A DNA stretch of 26,347 nt from Deltaproteobacteria bacterium (GCA_031278795.1 JAITJT010000046.1:1-26347), one strand, 5' to 3'. Shown: positions 16,703 through 24,818, numbered from the stretch's first letter. Notes: a model not told the origin generated them from the letters alone. Numbers and translations are program-made.

Positions 16703-17386
16703 ACTCATCTGTCCCTCTTATTCACAAACCTAACCCAATTTTATAATTAATCCCAAACCAGGTTGTAGGCCGCTTAGAAGCGCCGCCAACCCCTTAAGGA
16801 GGGTACCCGCAAAAGCTCCCCTGCTATGCCCAAAGCTCTGGTATAAACGCCGGGCAAGAAGGTCTTTTGCTCAATTTATGGAATATTCCCGCCCCGAGCC
16901 CTCCCAGTCATGTCTCACTGACTAGCGCCATACACTCCAAGCCACATTTATTCATATTTCTTCTCTCTCCTCTGAGCTATACCGTGGAGACTATCCCCTA
17001 AGGGCGCTCGGGCTAACTAAACATAAGGGCGCGTAAGTTTTGAACTTTTTTCAGTTTTCAAGTCCTCTGGAGAACTCTCTTTCCCTTGGATTTTTTCGCC
17101 GGTGACTTTTTTTTAAGTTACCGAACCCGCAAGCGAGCTCGAGCCCTTAACCATTTGGCCTTTGAAGCTTTTTCTAAAAATCGGCCCAAAAAATGGGCGC
17201 TTTTGGTACAAAATTTTTAGAGCCCTTTGGCGACAAGCCATTAAAAAGGCGAGCGCTTTTTTTTAAGCTAGGGAGATAATCTAGCTTCCAAGCCCCTACG
17301 GAGGCCCCTACGGAGGCCCCTAGCAGCCTCTTAAGGCCCAGCGCTAAGCTAAAGGCCCTCTAGCAAGGGGCGGAATAAGGGGCACA
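16703..17386. other. Long non-coding gap before rho
   Basis: A somewhat GC-richer block at 16750-17040 gives no continuous frame on either strand and no recognised RNA; it could be a decayed gene. GCCCA-AAAAA-TGGGC (17184-17198) and AAGCTAG/CTAGCTT (17265-17271, 17281-17287) are hairpins. GCCCCTACGGAG is tandemly repeated at 17292-17327 (two full copies and a partial one). Confidence 0.35.
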
Positions 17387-17412
17387 AAACTAACAGACGT
17401 TAGTTTTTAATT
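17387..17412 (+). terminator. Possible intrinsic terminator
   Basis: AAACTAAC (17387-17394) pairs perfectly with GTTAGTTT (17399-17406) across AGAC, followed by TTAATTTT. No gene on this strand ends nearby, so it may close a non-coding transcript. Confidence 0.35.
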
Positions 17413-17890
17413 TTGGCCTTGCCAGCTAAAGATTTGGATGAATTCACTAAGGTTTTTTAAAATTTGGCGCGATTGTTTTTTTGTATTTTTCTGTTTTGGT
17501 TCTAAAGCATTTTGTTTTAAATCGCTAATAACTCCTTCATTTTACGGTAAATATCCCTAAGCATTTTCGTTTGGGCTGTTCATTTCGATTTTTGTTTCCA
17601 CCCACAGGAGAGGGATTTAGGATAGGCTTAAATTTTTTTTTCTTGTGGCTCTTGACTTTTATGTAAAGAGGTATAAACTGAAGTAGCTTAAAAATAAGTT
17701 TTGAAACTTAATATGGCCCTTAAAATTATCTGAGTTCTTTCAGGGGATATTGGTTTTAAGACTTTCCCCCTGCTATTTTTCCCATCCCACATACACTCTC
17801 TGTTAATTTTAACTTGCGAGAGCGGGTTTTCTCACAGAGGGTCCAACTTAAGGAGGGCGCCATCCTCAATCCTCCGGCGTCAAATGTAGT
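17413..17890. other. rho leader region
   Basis: No gene. A weak promoter candidate is TTGAAA (17701-17706) with AATTAT (17724-17729), 17 bases apart. A perfect AAGGAGG at 17850-17856 lies about 34 bases before the rho ATG, too far to serve it directly. It can pair with CCTCC at 17871-17875, leaving the rho start without an obvious ribosome site. Confidence 0.35.
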
Positions 17891-19186
17891 ATGGCTAAAT
17901 CACGCACAAACAAAGACACGTTATTAACTGAAAAGATGGATCTCTCGGAGCTCAAGCAGATGAAGATCTCCGATCTGAACGCCCTGGCCAAGGAGCTGAA
18001 GATCGAGAATCCCACCTCCTTGAGGAAGCAGGAGCTCATTTTTGCCCTCCTGCAGGCCCAGACCGAGTTGAACGGCATGATTTTTGGAGGGGGAGTCCTG
18101 GAGACCCTGCCTGACGGCTTTGGCTTCCTCAGGGCCCCGGAGTCCAACTACCTCCCGGGCCCGGATGACATCTATGTCTCCCCCAGCCAGATACGCCGCT
18201 TCAACCTGCGCACCGGCGACACGGTCACCGGCCAGATAAGGCCTCCCAAGGAGACGGAGCGCTACTACGCCCTCCTCAAGGTGGAGCAGTGCAATTTCGA
18301 GGATCCCGAAGAGGTCAACCGCGACAAGATTCTCTTCGACAACCTGACCCCGCTCTATCCCGAGGAACGCATTGTCCTGGAGACGGACACCAGGAACTAT
18401 TCCATGCGCATCATGGACATGATGACCCCCATTGGCAAGGGCCAGAGGGGTTTGATCGTGAGCCCACCGCGCACGGGAAAGACCATCCTGCTCCAGAACA
18501 TCGCCAACTCCATCACCAAGAACCATCCCGACGTGACCCTCATCATGCTTCTAATTGACGAGCGCCCGGAGGAGGTAACCGACATGCAGAGATCGGTCTC
18601 CGGCGAGGTCATCAGCTCCACCTTTGACGAGCCGGCCACCAGGCACGTGCAGGTGGCTGACATGGTCATCGAGAAGGCCAAGAGGCTGGTGGAGCACAAG
18701 AGGGACGTGGTCATCCTGTTGGATTCCATCACCCGCCTCTCCCGCGCCTACAACACCGTGGTACCGCCCTCCGGAAAGATTCTCTCCGGTGGCGTGGACT
18801 CCAACGCGCTCCATAGGCCCAAGAGGTTCTTCGGGGCCGCCAGGAACGTGGAGGAGGGAGGCTCTCTCACCATCATAGCCACGGCCTTGATAGACACGGG
18901 CAGCCGCATGGACGAGGTCATCTTCGAGGAGTTCAAGGGCACGGGCAACATGGAGATCCACCTGGATCGCAAGCTCTCTGACAAGAGGGTCTTCCCGGCC
19001 ATGGACATCAATCGCTCAGGCACCCGCAAGGAGGATCTGCTCCTTTCCGAAAAGGAGATGAACCGCATATGGATCCTGAGGAAGCTCCTAAGCCCCCTCA
19101 ATCCCGTGGACAGCATGGAGTTCCTCCTGGATAAGATGCGCGGAAGCAAGAGCAATAGCGAGTTCCTGGACTCCATGAGCACCTGA
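17891..19186 (+). CDS. rho: Transcription termination factor Rho
   Basis: Hexameric RNA-dependent ATPase/helicase that ends untranslated transcripts; cytoplasmic. The 431 residues match the usual length plus a short N-terminal extension. [21 protein letters not shown] (16-36) is the usual Rho N-terminal helical start. RNA-binding cold-shock fold: DGFGFLR (75-81) and DIYVS (93-97). ATPase: Walker A SPPRTGKT (191-198), Walker [11 protein letters not shown] (273-282), Q-loop [10 protein letters not shown] (298-307) and [12 protein letters not shown] near the end. ATG at 17891 opens the frame. A second ATG at 17936 would give the classical N terminus without the 15-residue extension, and neither has a clear Shine-Dalgarno. 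Stop is TGA. No rpmE or prfA follows, unlike many genomes. Confidence 0.97.
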   Translation: MAKSRTNKDTLLTEKMDLSELKQMKISDLNALAKELKIENPTSLRKQELIFALLQAQTELNGMIFGGGVLETLPDGFGFLRAPESNYLPGPDDIYVSPSQIRRFNLRTGDTVTGQIRPPKETERYYALLKVEQCNFEDPEEVNRDKILFDNLTPLYPEERIVLETDTRNYSMRIMDMMTPIGKGQRGLIVSPPRTGKTILLQNIANSITKNHPDVTLIMLLIDERPEEVTDMQRSVSGEVISSTFDEPATRHVQVADMVIEKAKRLVEHKRDVVILLDSITRLSRAYNTVVPPSGKILSGGVDSNALHRPKRFFGAARNVEEGGSLTIIATALIDTGSRMDEVIFEEFKGTGNMEIHLDRKLSDKRVFPAMDINRSGTRKEDLLLSEKEMNRIWILRKLLSPLNPVDSMEFLLDKMRGSKSNSEFLDSMST

Positions 19187-19195
19187 GAAGAAAAA

Positions 19196-19235
19196 GGGTC
19201 TTTCCCTTTTTCCCTAGGGAAAAGGGGAAAGGCCC
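19196..19235 (-). terminator. 19-pair hairpin after rho, with T-tract on the minus strand
   Basis: GGGTC plus the next 14 bases (19196-19214) pair with 19217-19235 across a two-base TA, with two G-U wobbles. On the plus strand only CGGGCGG follows. On the minus strand TTTTTCTTCTC follows, so it looks like a terminator for antisense transcription entering rho. It may also protect the rho mRNA 3' end. Confidence 0.5.
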
Positions 19236-19474
19236 CGGGCGGAAGGCCGTGGGCGTACGCCTCCGGATTATGGAATTTTTTCAAGAGCTTAACTTCCAGG
19301 TCTCAAGGGAAGAAAGCTCTCTTGAGCGGTTAATTGGCGTGTTTGCTGTAGTGAAAAAAAGACAGTACCGGGGCCTTTGGGCCTCCTGAGGATTCTGCGT
19401 TCAACTCTTGAGAGTAAAGAAAAAAAATACCAAAGCCCCAGGAATTTTCCTCTCCTTAGCTTTTTGTGAAAAAC
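19236..19474. other. rho 3' region
   Basis: No gene. CTCAAG/CTTGAG arms lie near 19302-19326. GGGGCCTTTGG (19370-19380) and CCAAAGCCCC (19430-19439) can pair over 50 bases with one bulge. Confidence 0.3.
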
Positions 19475-19505
19475 CCACGAAAATTTGAAATTTCGTGGTT
19501 TTTTT
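19475..19505 (+). terminator. Bidirectional Rho-independent terminator downstream of rho
   Basis: CCACGAAA (19475-19482) and TTTCGTGG (19491-19498) form a perfect eight-pair stem followed by seven or more T. The upstream A-run gives GGGTTTTTC on the other strand, so it can work both ways. It is about 290 bases after the rho stop. Confidence 0.7.
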
Positions 19506-20511
19506 ATTTTTATTCCTTGCTATATTGGAACAAAACGTTTTTCTTGCAAAGCCAAAGCCTAAGCTCTCTAGATTGATGCTCTCCTCTACATGTCTAACAG
19601 CTCATGCATAAAAGAGGCCCTTAGGGCTCTCTCCCCTATCCTTAGCGCGTAACTCTAAAATGCTTCCACTAATTGTTTAATCCGCCTTGTGGGAAGGGCC
19701 TTCCCCACGGCTTTCATGAGATGCGCCATATATAATAATGTTATGCGGCGCACATATATAATAATGTTAAGCAGCACATGTTTTGAACTGTGCCCACGCG
19801 CCATTGGTCTTGAGAGCTTTGCGCTAAGGGTAAGTAGCGGAAGAAAAAAAACGCCTTTTACCTTGAAGCCTAAAAACGTAAATTGACGATTTATCGTTTA
19901 TAATACGGCCTTTTTACCCCTTTTTCACTTTTCGCCGCGAATACTTAAGCGAAAAAATTACCGTGACTCTAGTCTTCTCTTTGTTTTTTCCTCTCTTAAT
20001 TTGTTAGACCATAGTTTGACAAAAGTCCTCTACACCATTTTAAAAACTCCCTAGGGCGCCCATAAAAAAAAACAATATATAGTTGCGTTTTTTCCTTTTA
20101 CACCGCCCCTAAGCCTATCTAGAGCGCGCCAGGGGCATTCTCTATCCTAAGGGAGGTCTCATAGATTTCTTGGGGAGTTCTTGGGGCGCTCTTGAGTCCA
20201 TGAGGGGATTAGTGATAGATCCTTTGAGGGCCTGGAAAAAAATGCGATTTTTTTTACTTGGCGTTTTTTAAGGCTTTAATTTCTGGAATATCAGAGCCAC
20301 TTGGGACAAAAGCCCAAGACAAGCTTTCCCCAAAGTGGAGCGCGCTAGGGAAATTAGTTTTGTTATTATTCTCTAAGCTTTAGGCTTGGACGGATTTTTT
20401 TTGTTCGCCTCTCTTAGGGGGAAAAGGGGGCCTAGCCCTTAAGAGGGAAAGAAAATACTAAACAGAGAGGGCTCATAAGATTTTTAGGCAAAATATTTGG
20501 GGAGGCGACAC
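19506..20511. other. Long AT-rich gap with hairpins and a 26-bp repeat
   Basis: No convincing gene; a 65-codon frame at 19689-19886 runs over a hairpin (GTGGGAAGG with CCTTCCCCAC, 19690-19709) and the repeat below. Other hairpins: TTTTCGC/GCGAAAA (19929-19955), CTTGGG/CCCAAG (near 20300-20318), and CTCTTAGGGG/CCCTTAAGAG (near 20411-20445, one mismatch). Confidence 0.35.
19727..19778. repeat. Two tandem 26-bp units, CATATATAATAATGTTA-GC-GC
   Basis: Copies start at 19727 and 19753 and differ at only a few positions. The core AATAATGTTAAGCAGC resembles AATAATAAGCAGC, which opens each 88-bp unit at 4198, 4287 and 4374. Confidence 0.55.
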
Positions 20512-20721
20512 GTGATCCCAGCGGAAGAAAAGGTCTCGCGGGGAGCTAAGCTCTTGTACAAGAGCTTTTCAGAGGAAGGGAAGATTTGTCTTGACCTGGA
20601 AGCTCAAAGTTGTTTAAGATATTTCTTTGTTTCAATTTTTTCTAGATACTCTCTGGTATGTAAAAACCTATCCGCCATTATTCCTTTTCCCCTAAAAGGC
20701 CTTAAGCTTTGGAGCAAATGA
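20512..20721 (+). CDS. Small hypothetical protein (69 residues)
   Basis: Not recognised. GTG at 20512 is preceded by GGGGAGG (20499-20505) at six bases, the best-placed ribosome site in this part of the window. The product begins MIPAEEKVSRGAKLLYKSF, has one hydrophobic stretch (YFFVSIFSRYSLV) and ends with a TGA 48 bases before the next gene. It could be a real small protein, a remnant, or a chance frame behind a good ribosome site. Confidence 0.3.
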   Translation: MIPAEEKVSRGAKLLYKSFSEEGKICLDLEAQSCLRYFFVSIFSRYSLVCKNLSAIIPFPLKGLKLWSK

Positions 20722-20769
20722 AAGTATTTTTGGAAAATTAACTATTATTCATGAAAACACAAAAATAAT

Positions 20770-21942
20770 ATGCCTGAAACCACATACAGCGACAAAATAC
20801 TAATAAAAGACAAAGAGCAATTGTTCTTCACCATTAGGGAAATGATGGAGAATTTCAACAAACCCCCGCACACCTTTAAGGCTAAAACCATAGGTGGCAT
20901 ATTGGTTGAGATGTTGCCTGAGTTTGACCCCAACGGAGTGGAGACAATTTACGCGGATGCCTCAAATTACTTGGGGTACATCGGCTATGAGAAGCAATCT
21001 TTTAAAATCGCTAAGCATCAAGGAATGAGTAGGGGCGATTGGCTCTTCAGGCAGCTCCGGACAATCGGTGGGGAAAATGACTTCCCGGATAGCGATCTGG
21101 GCGATATGATCCTTTCCATGCAAAATTCCTTCGCGAGTGAGCTTAACGCCGAGGGGAAGATAGCGAAACTTTCGGACGGATTCCTCGATGCCTTACCTCA
21201 ATCTCTCCAAAAACGTCCGGAAATATGGAACGACCCAAACATCAAAGTGGGGGTTCTGAAAGTTTCCAAGCTTTTAGACCTTCTTAGTAGCTTTTCCCTC
21301 TCTGAAGTAGAGCCTGATGCTATTAGACTTACAGAGGAGATTAGGACCTTTGATGACCACGAATCTTTAAGTAAAGATTTATCCCGCGGCTTGTACGAGA
21401 TGGATTTGCTAATCCTCACCATCTCCTTAAAGTTAGCTCTAAAGAGGTCTCTAATTGAGTTTCCCGACATTTTAGCGCGCGCTATACCTGATGAGCCTCA
21501 TGAGGAAGGGAAGTCTCCGGCTCCATGGTCACACGCGGTGCCACCGGATCTTGAGGGTACTTTGGGGGATACTCCACAACTCGCGGCGCTCGCGACCCTG
21601 TCCTTGGATTTCATGAAGTTGGCGGAAACAGTTGGGAAGGGCCAGATGGAAGAAAAGGTGGCGATTGATGAGCTCTTTGATCTCACTAACGCCATAGTGG
21701 CGGGAATTTCCAAGGGGCTCTTTGAGAGGGGAGGCTACCTGTTGGAATCTAAATTTGGGGCCTACGTGGGTACTCTTTTCGCGCCTGTCGTGGGTCTAAG
21801 CTCCCTTCCATTTTGCGCGACTGTCGCGGGTTTATATGGAGCGCTACTTTCCGATGAAACAGTGGAAAATATTGTAAAAGGCCTGACACTTATGGCCGGC
21901 GCCGGTAAACATATTTTGGCGGACAAATCCAAGCCCTTCTAA
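20770..21942 (+). CDS. Hypothetical protein, 390 residues, no family recognised
   Basis: I do not recognise this protein. It has no signal peptide and is acidic through most of its length. It looks largely helical, with segments such as LLDLLSSFSLSEVEPDAIRL and LYEMDLLILTISLKLALKRS. The only clearly hydrophobic region is near the C terminus (about 335-365: FAPVVGLSSLPFCATVAGLYG), which could be a hairpin-like membrane segment. Codon use is more AT-rich than in the neighbouring housekeeping genes, and the ATG at 20770 has no Shine-Dalgarno. The long open frame with ordinary amino-acid composition supports a real gene, possibly recently acquired or lineage-specific. The neighbours give no clue. 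A terminator follows at 22071. Confidence 0.75.
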   Translation: MPETTYSDKILIKDKEQLFFTIREMMENFNKPPHTFKAKTIGGILVEMLPEFDPNGVETIYADASNYLGYIGYEKQSFKIAKHQGMSRGDWLFRQLRTIGGENDFPDSDLGDMILSMQNSFASELNAEGKIAKLSDGFLDALPQSLQKRPEIWNDPNIKVGVLKVSKLLDLLSSFSLSEVEPDAIRLTEEIRTFDDHESLSKDLSRGLYEMDLLILTISLKLALKRSLIEFPDILARAIPDEPHEEGKSPAPWSHAVPPDLEGTLGDTPQLAALATLSLDFMKLAETVGKGQMEEKVAIDELFDLTNAIVAGISKGLFERGGYLLESKFGAYVGTLFAPVVGLSSLPFCATVAGLYGALLSDETVENIVKGLTLMAGAGKHILADKSKPF

Positions 21943-22035
21943 GCTCTGTTAGAATTTAGGACTAGTTTTAAAAGATAGAAGAAGACTTCCTCTACTTCTT
22001 CCTTAAACCACAAAGAGATCTTTCTTTTTTAGGCA

Positions 22036-22093
22036 AAAGATTATGCTTCAAAGGCATAGAAAAAATATCTTTGACCTGCGTCAATTTTTTTTT
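22036..22093 (+). terminator. Intrinsic terminator after the 390-residue gene
   Basis: TTGAC (22071-22075) pairs with GTCAA (22080-22084) across CTGC, followed by nine T. An outer AAAGAT...ATCTTT pairing upstream can stack on it. Confidence 0.5.
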
Positions 22094-22146
22094 ATCATGC
22101 GTAACACCGCCAAGCGAGCGCTCCTTAGCTCGCTATTAATCATTTA

Positions 22147-22455
22147 ATGGTTCGCCTCAGGCTTCTCCTAATAGTTCCTCTTATAGTTTATCTTTCGCTA
22201 CAGGTCTTGTATGGCGAAAACCTTTCTCGCGCTTTTCATGTTTTTTTCTTATCCTCTCTCGCCTTGATGGAAATCTCTCTATTTTTTTTTGTGCAGGCTC
22301 TGTATTTTCTCTTTCTAAAGAGACAACGCGGCCGCTTTTACTCCAATGGAAAATCTTATGAGTTTGACACTTGTGACGGATTGTTTTTTCTCCGTTGTCT
22401 ATATGCTATGGGAATTATCAGAGTTTTTTTGGCGGTTCCTGTACGAAATATTTGA
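22147..22455 (+). CDS. Doubtful small membrane protein (102 residues)
   Basis: Not recognised. The ATG frame encodes two hydrophobic segments (about 5-20 and 33-55), then a polar stretch (KRQRGRFYSNGKSYEFDTCDG) and a third hydrophobic part. No Shine-Dalgarno precedes it. A perfect hairpin AGCGAGC/GCTCGCT (22113-22134) ends 12 bases before the ATG. The AT-rich composition makes a chance or decaying frame quite possible. Confidence 0.3.
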   Translation: MVRLRLLLIVPLIVYLSLQVLYGENLSRAFHVFFLSSLALMEISLFFFVQALYFLFLKRQRGRFYSNGKSYEFDTCDGLFFLRCLYAMGIIRVFLAVPVRNI

Positions 22456-22534
22456 CACTTTATTTTTCCCAAAAAATAAATTCATTAAAACAAATTATAA
22501 TTTTTATCTTTATAAGCGTTAACGAGCAATCGTT

Positions 22535-22753
22535 ATGTCATATGTGATGTTTGAATTTTATGAGTATTCTAAGGTCCTTGGGAAAAATCCGCGCGCTTTT
22601 CCTCTTTTTTTTACACAAATCTTAAATCCAAAATCCCGATTCCCGAACGCGGAGGCCTTCCGCGAAAGGTTTCAACACTTACCCAAAAACCTGACTTGTC
22701 CTTTTTGCCACCACCAAAATCTATCGTTTAGTCTTTTAACAATCCATTTCTAG
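22535..22753 (+). CDS. Doubtful small ORF with a CPFCHH motif (72 residues)
   Basis: Not recognised. The frame carries LTCPFCHHQNLSF near its C terminus, reminiscent of half a zinc ribbon. The ATG is at the edge of a perfect hairpin TAACGA-GCAA-TCGTTA (22520-22535) and no ribosome site is visible. Probably a remnant or a chance frame. Confidence 0.15.
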   Translation: MSYVMFEFYEYSKVLGKNPRAFPLFFTQILNPKSRFPNAEAFRERFQHLPKNLTCPFCHHQNLSFSLLTIHF

Positions 22754-23034
22754 CGGAACTGGGATAAAAAAATTTAAGCACCGTACAATATTTATGTTTT
22801 TGGGGCATTTCATACAGGCCTTTTTTTTGGTGTTTTTTTTTGTCAAAAATTTGACAAAGATTCACCTTTTTGTTCTTTTGAGGCAAAAGAGGCCTCCGGA
22901 AAAAATATTCCCAGGTGGGGGCGCCGGTGGACACACTACATGTAGCAGGCAAAATATAAAAGTGCCATATATGAAGAGTTTTTGCCTATGAGCTCAGAAA
23001 GGATAAAATTATTTGCTCGCTTATATTTTTTTTA
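22754..23034. repeat. Gap with palindromes upstream of the HDOD gene
   Basis: TTGTCAAA-AA-TTTGACAA (22840-22857) is a perfect 18-bp palindrome of operator size. CTACATGTAG (22938-22947) is a 10-bp palindrome. No gene is recognised. Confidence 0.4.
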
Positions 23035-23043
23035 TGGCATAAT
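23035..23043 (+). promoter_or_regulatory. Possible extended -10 promoter of the HDOD gene
   Basis: TGG followed by CATAAT (23038-23043). A TTGCTC at 23013-23018 is 19 bases upstream, so the -35 is poor. It would give a leader of about 135 bases. Confidence 0.3.
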
Positions 23044-23184
23044 CAGCCTTAGAGGAAAAATGTAACCGGGTTCCCGGGTTCCTTAATCCCTCAAAATTAC
23101 GGGGAAACGCCCGCATGGCGCAAGCTTAAGCGCCTTTTAGCAAGTGCAATGGCCCTTTCTCATGTCCCAACGGTGATTTTATAA

Positions 23185-24165
23185 GTGACTCAGAGCGCGA
23201 CAACCCTTCCATGCATAACTGACCTGGTCAACCAGGTGGATCCTCAGGTGGCCCACCGCCTCCCGGACATCGGGAGGCTTGTAAGCTTGCCCCAGACCAC
23301 CTATGCCCTCTTGAGCCTGCTCATGAGCGAGAACACCCAGGCCAAGGAGCTGGAGAAGGTGCTCTCCCAGGATCCGGCCCTGGCGGCCAAGGTCATTAGC
23401 CTCAGCAACTCAGCCTTCTATAATCTGGAACAGCCGGTCTCCTCCTTGGAGAGGGCCATCATGGTCATAGGCTTCAAGGAGCTGGAGTTCATGGCCATGG
23501 GCCTGGGGCTTTCCGAAACCTTCGACCTTAGCTCGGTTCCAGCCGATTTCGACGGAGAGGGGCTCTGGCTTCACTCGCTCTCGGTCTCCTTTATCGCCAG
23601 GGAGCTGGCCTTGCTCTCCAAGGCCGTGGAGCCCTCAGAGGCCATGATAACCGGTCTCCTCCACGAGCTGGGACTCATAATCCTGGTGTCCAAGTTTCCC
23701 GGGCAGTTCCAGCAGCTACTCGAGATGGTTAACGCCGGCATGTCCTTCTTTGACGCCGAGGAGGCCCTGGGCCTCAAGCACAACGTCATAGGCTACCTCC
23801 TGGCCCGCAATTGGAACCTCCCCACTATCTTCCAGGAGGGCATCCTCTACCACCACAAGCCCAAGGAGGCCCCGGAGCACAAGCGCATCGCCTCGGTGGT
23901 GGCCCTGGCCGACATCCTGGCCCACAAGGTGGGCTATCCCATACCCATGGAAAACCTGGACGTGGATCTGGGCTATACCCTGGCTATCTTGAAGCTAAGC
24001 GTGAACCAGCTCCAGGCCCTCATCACCAAGCTCATGGTGAGCATACCCGAGGCCCATCCCCTCTGGATCCAGATGATGCGCTCCGGAACCGTCAAAAACC
24101 GCGGCATCAGAAACAAGTTCCTCCACTTCCTAGAGGGCGGTGACCAACCCGCCCGCAAACGCTAA
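23185..24165 (+). CDS. HDOD-domain protein
   Basis: Cytoplasmic signalling-type protein of 326 residues built around a single HDOD domain (about residues 20-225), with no receiver, GGDEF or EAL partner. Visible family features are LPQTTYALLSLLMSENTQAK, the LSQDPALAAKVISLSNSAFYN region near residues 69-89, SSLERAIMVIGFKEL, and a degenerate HD region with ITGLLHELGLIIL. The last part (about 226-326) is variable. HDOD proteins act in regulation in many proteobacteria, but the biochemical role is usually undefined. Start is GTG at 23185 with a weak GGTGAT about eight bases upstream. Stop is TAA. It stands alone; the next gene is 128 bases away. Confidence 0.85.
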   Translation: MTQSATTLPCITDLVNQVDPQVAHRLPDIGRLVSLPQTTYALLSLLMSENTQAKELEKVLSQDPALAAKVISLSNSAFYNLEQPVSSLERAIMVIGFKELEFMAMGLGLSETFDLSSVPADFDGEGLWLHSLSVSFIARELALLSKAVEPSEAMITGLLHELGLIILVSKFPGQFQQLLEMVNAGMSFFDAEEALGLKHNVIGYLLARNWNLPTIFQEGILYHHKPKEAPEHKRIASVVALADILAHKVGYPIPMENLDVDLGYTLAILKLSVNQLQALITKLMVSIPEAHPLWIQMMRSGTVKNRGIRNKFLHFLEGGDQPARKR

Positions 24166-24293
24166 AACCCCCAAAGTCCCCCAAAAATCTTTAATATTAC
24201 GCGTTTTCAGGCATTGGCTCCCTGAAAGGGGCTAATACTTTGTTTTTCTAAGCCCTTTGAGCATGGCTTACTGTATTGGTATGGATTAAATTT
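24166..24293. other. Gap between HDOD gene and rnhA with competing hairpins
   Basis: TTTCAGG/CCTGAAA (near 24205-24227) can form, or AAAGGGGCT (24225-24233) can instead pair with AAGCCCTTT (24250-24258). A weak promoter TTGAGC (24257-24262) with TATGGA (24280-24285), 17 bases apart, would start transcription near 24292, almost at the first ATG of rnhA. Confidence 0.3.
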
Positions 24294-24347
24294 ATGGATA
24301 AAGTTATGGATCAAGTTATGGAACAAGTCGCGGATCAAGTTATGGAT
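24294..24347 (+). repeat. In-frame 12-bp tandem repeat at the start of rnhA
   Basis: Four units of ATGGATCAAGTT type (24294, 24306, 24318, 24330) plus the beginning of a fifth (24342), with single-base differences. A more degenerate unit ATGGATTAAATTT precedes them at about 24281. Copy number can change without breaking the frame. Confidence 0.75.
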
Positions 24348-24764
24348 AATGAAACTTACGTTCTCTACGCTGACGGCTCGGCCATCAACAACCCCGGACC
24401 CGCTGGATCCGGGGCGGTGCTCACCCGCGCCGGTGGGGAGGTGCTCTTCACCCTGTCCAGTTACCTAGGCTTTAACACCAACAACTACGCCGAGTACCAC
24501 GGGCTAATCCTGGGCGCGGAGGAGGCCCTCAAGATGGGTGTCAAAAAAATTGACATCCGCATGGACTCCATGCTGGTGGTGAACCAGGTGAACGGCCGCT
24601 GGAAGATCAAGAGCCCGCACCTCAAGGAGCTGGCCAGGGCCTCCCAGGAGCTCCTAAGTAGGTTCCAGAGCTGGAGCCTTAGCTACATCCCCAGGGAGAA
24701 GAACTCCCTGGCCGATAGCGCGGCCAAGGAGGCCTCGGCCGCGGGGCTCGCGCCTTCCGTTTGA
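24294..24764 (+). CDS. rnhA: Ribonuclease HI family protein
   Basis: Endonuclease that cuts the RNA strand of RNA-DNA hybrids, for example R-loops and primers. From ATG at 24294 it has 156 residues; a TTG at 24276 would add six more. All four catalytic acids are present (numbering from the TTG start): Asp33 in YADGSAINNPGPAGSG, Glu73 in NYAEYHGLILGAEEAL, Asp97 in IRMDSMLVVNQVNG and Asp147 in NSLADSAAKEA. The pattern is that of the short RNase HI family without the basic protrusion. The N terminus is a 12-base repeat coding MDKV-MDQV-MEQV-ADQV-MDNE, so several ATGs (24294, 24306, 24318, 24342) could start it and none has a clear ribosome site. The core enzyme starts at about the last of these. 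Its stop is about 20 bases before the rnpB promoter. Confidence 0.9.
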   Translation: MDKVMDQVMEQVADQVMDNETYVLYADGSAINNPGPAGSGAVLTRAGGEVLFTLSSYLGFNTNNYAEYHGLILGAEEALKMGVKKIDIRMDSMLVVNQVNGRWKIKSPHLKELARASQELLSRFQSWSLSYIPREKNSLADSAAKEASAAGLAPSV

Positions 24765-24783
24765 TGGCTTAATTAAATAGCTC

Positions 24784-24812
24784 TTGTCCAATTTACGGCT
24801 CTTTTCTACAAT
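24784..24812 (+). promoter_or_regulatory. Sigma70 promoter of rnpB
   Basis: -35 TTGTCC (24784-24789) and -10 TACAAT (24807-24812), spacer exactly 17. The predicted start near 24819 coincides with the first base pair of RNase P helix P1 (24820). Confidence 0.65.
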
Positions 24813-24818
24813 GGAGCT

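Noticed and set aside
16960..17000. tRNA-like TAGCTCAG on the minus strand
   Set aside because: It resembles a D-arm, but no T-arm, anticodon stem or acceptor stem can be drawn around it.
19689..19886. 65-codon plus-strand frame
   Set aside because: It runs through a hairpin and the 26-bp tandem repeat, with no ribosome site.
19883..19904. TTGACG with TATAAT as a promoter
   Set aside because: The spacer is only 10 bases; no better -35 stands 16-18 bases upstream.
16185..22463. TTTGACACTTTAT occurring near both 16185 and 22450
   Set aside because: A 13-base match in AT-rich sequence is expected by chance in a window this size.
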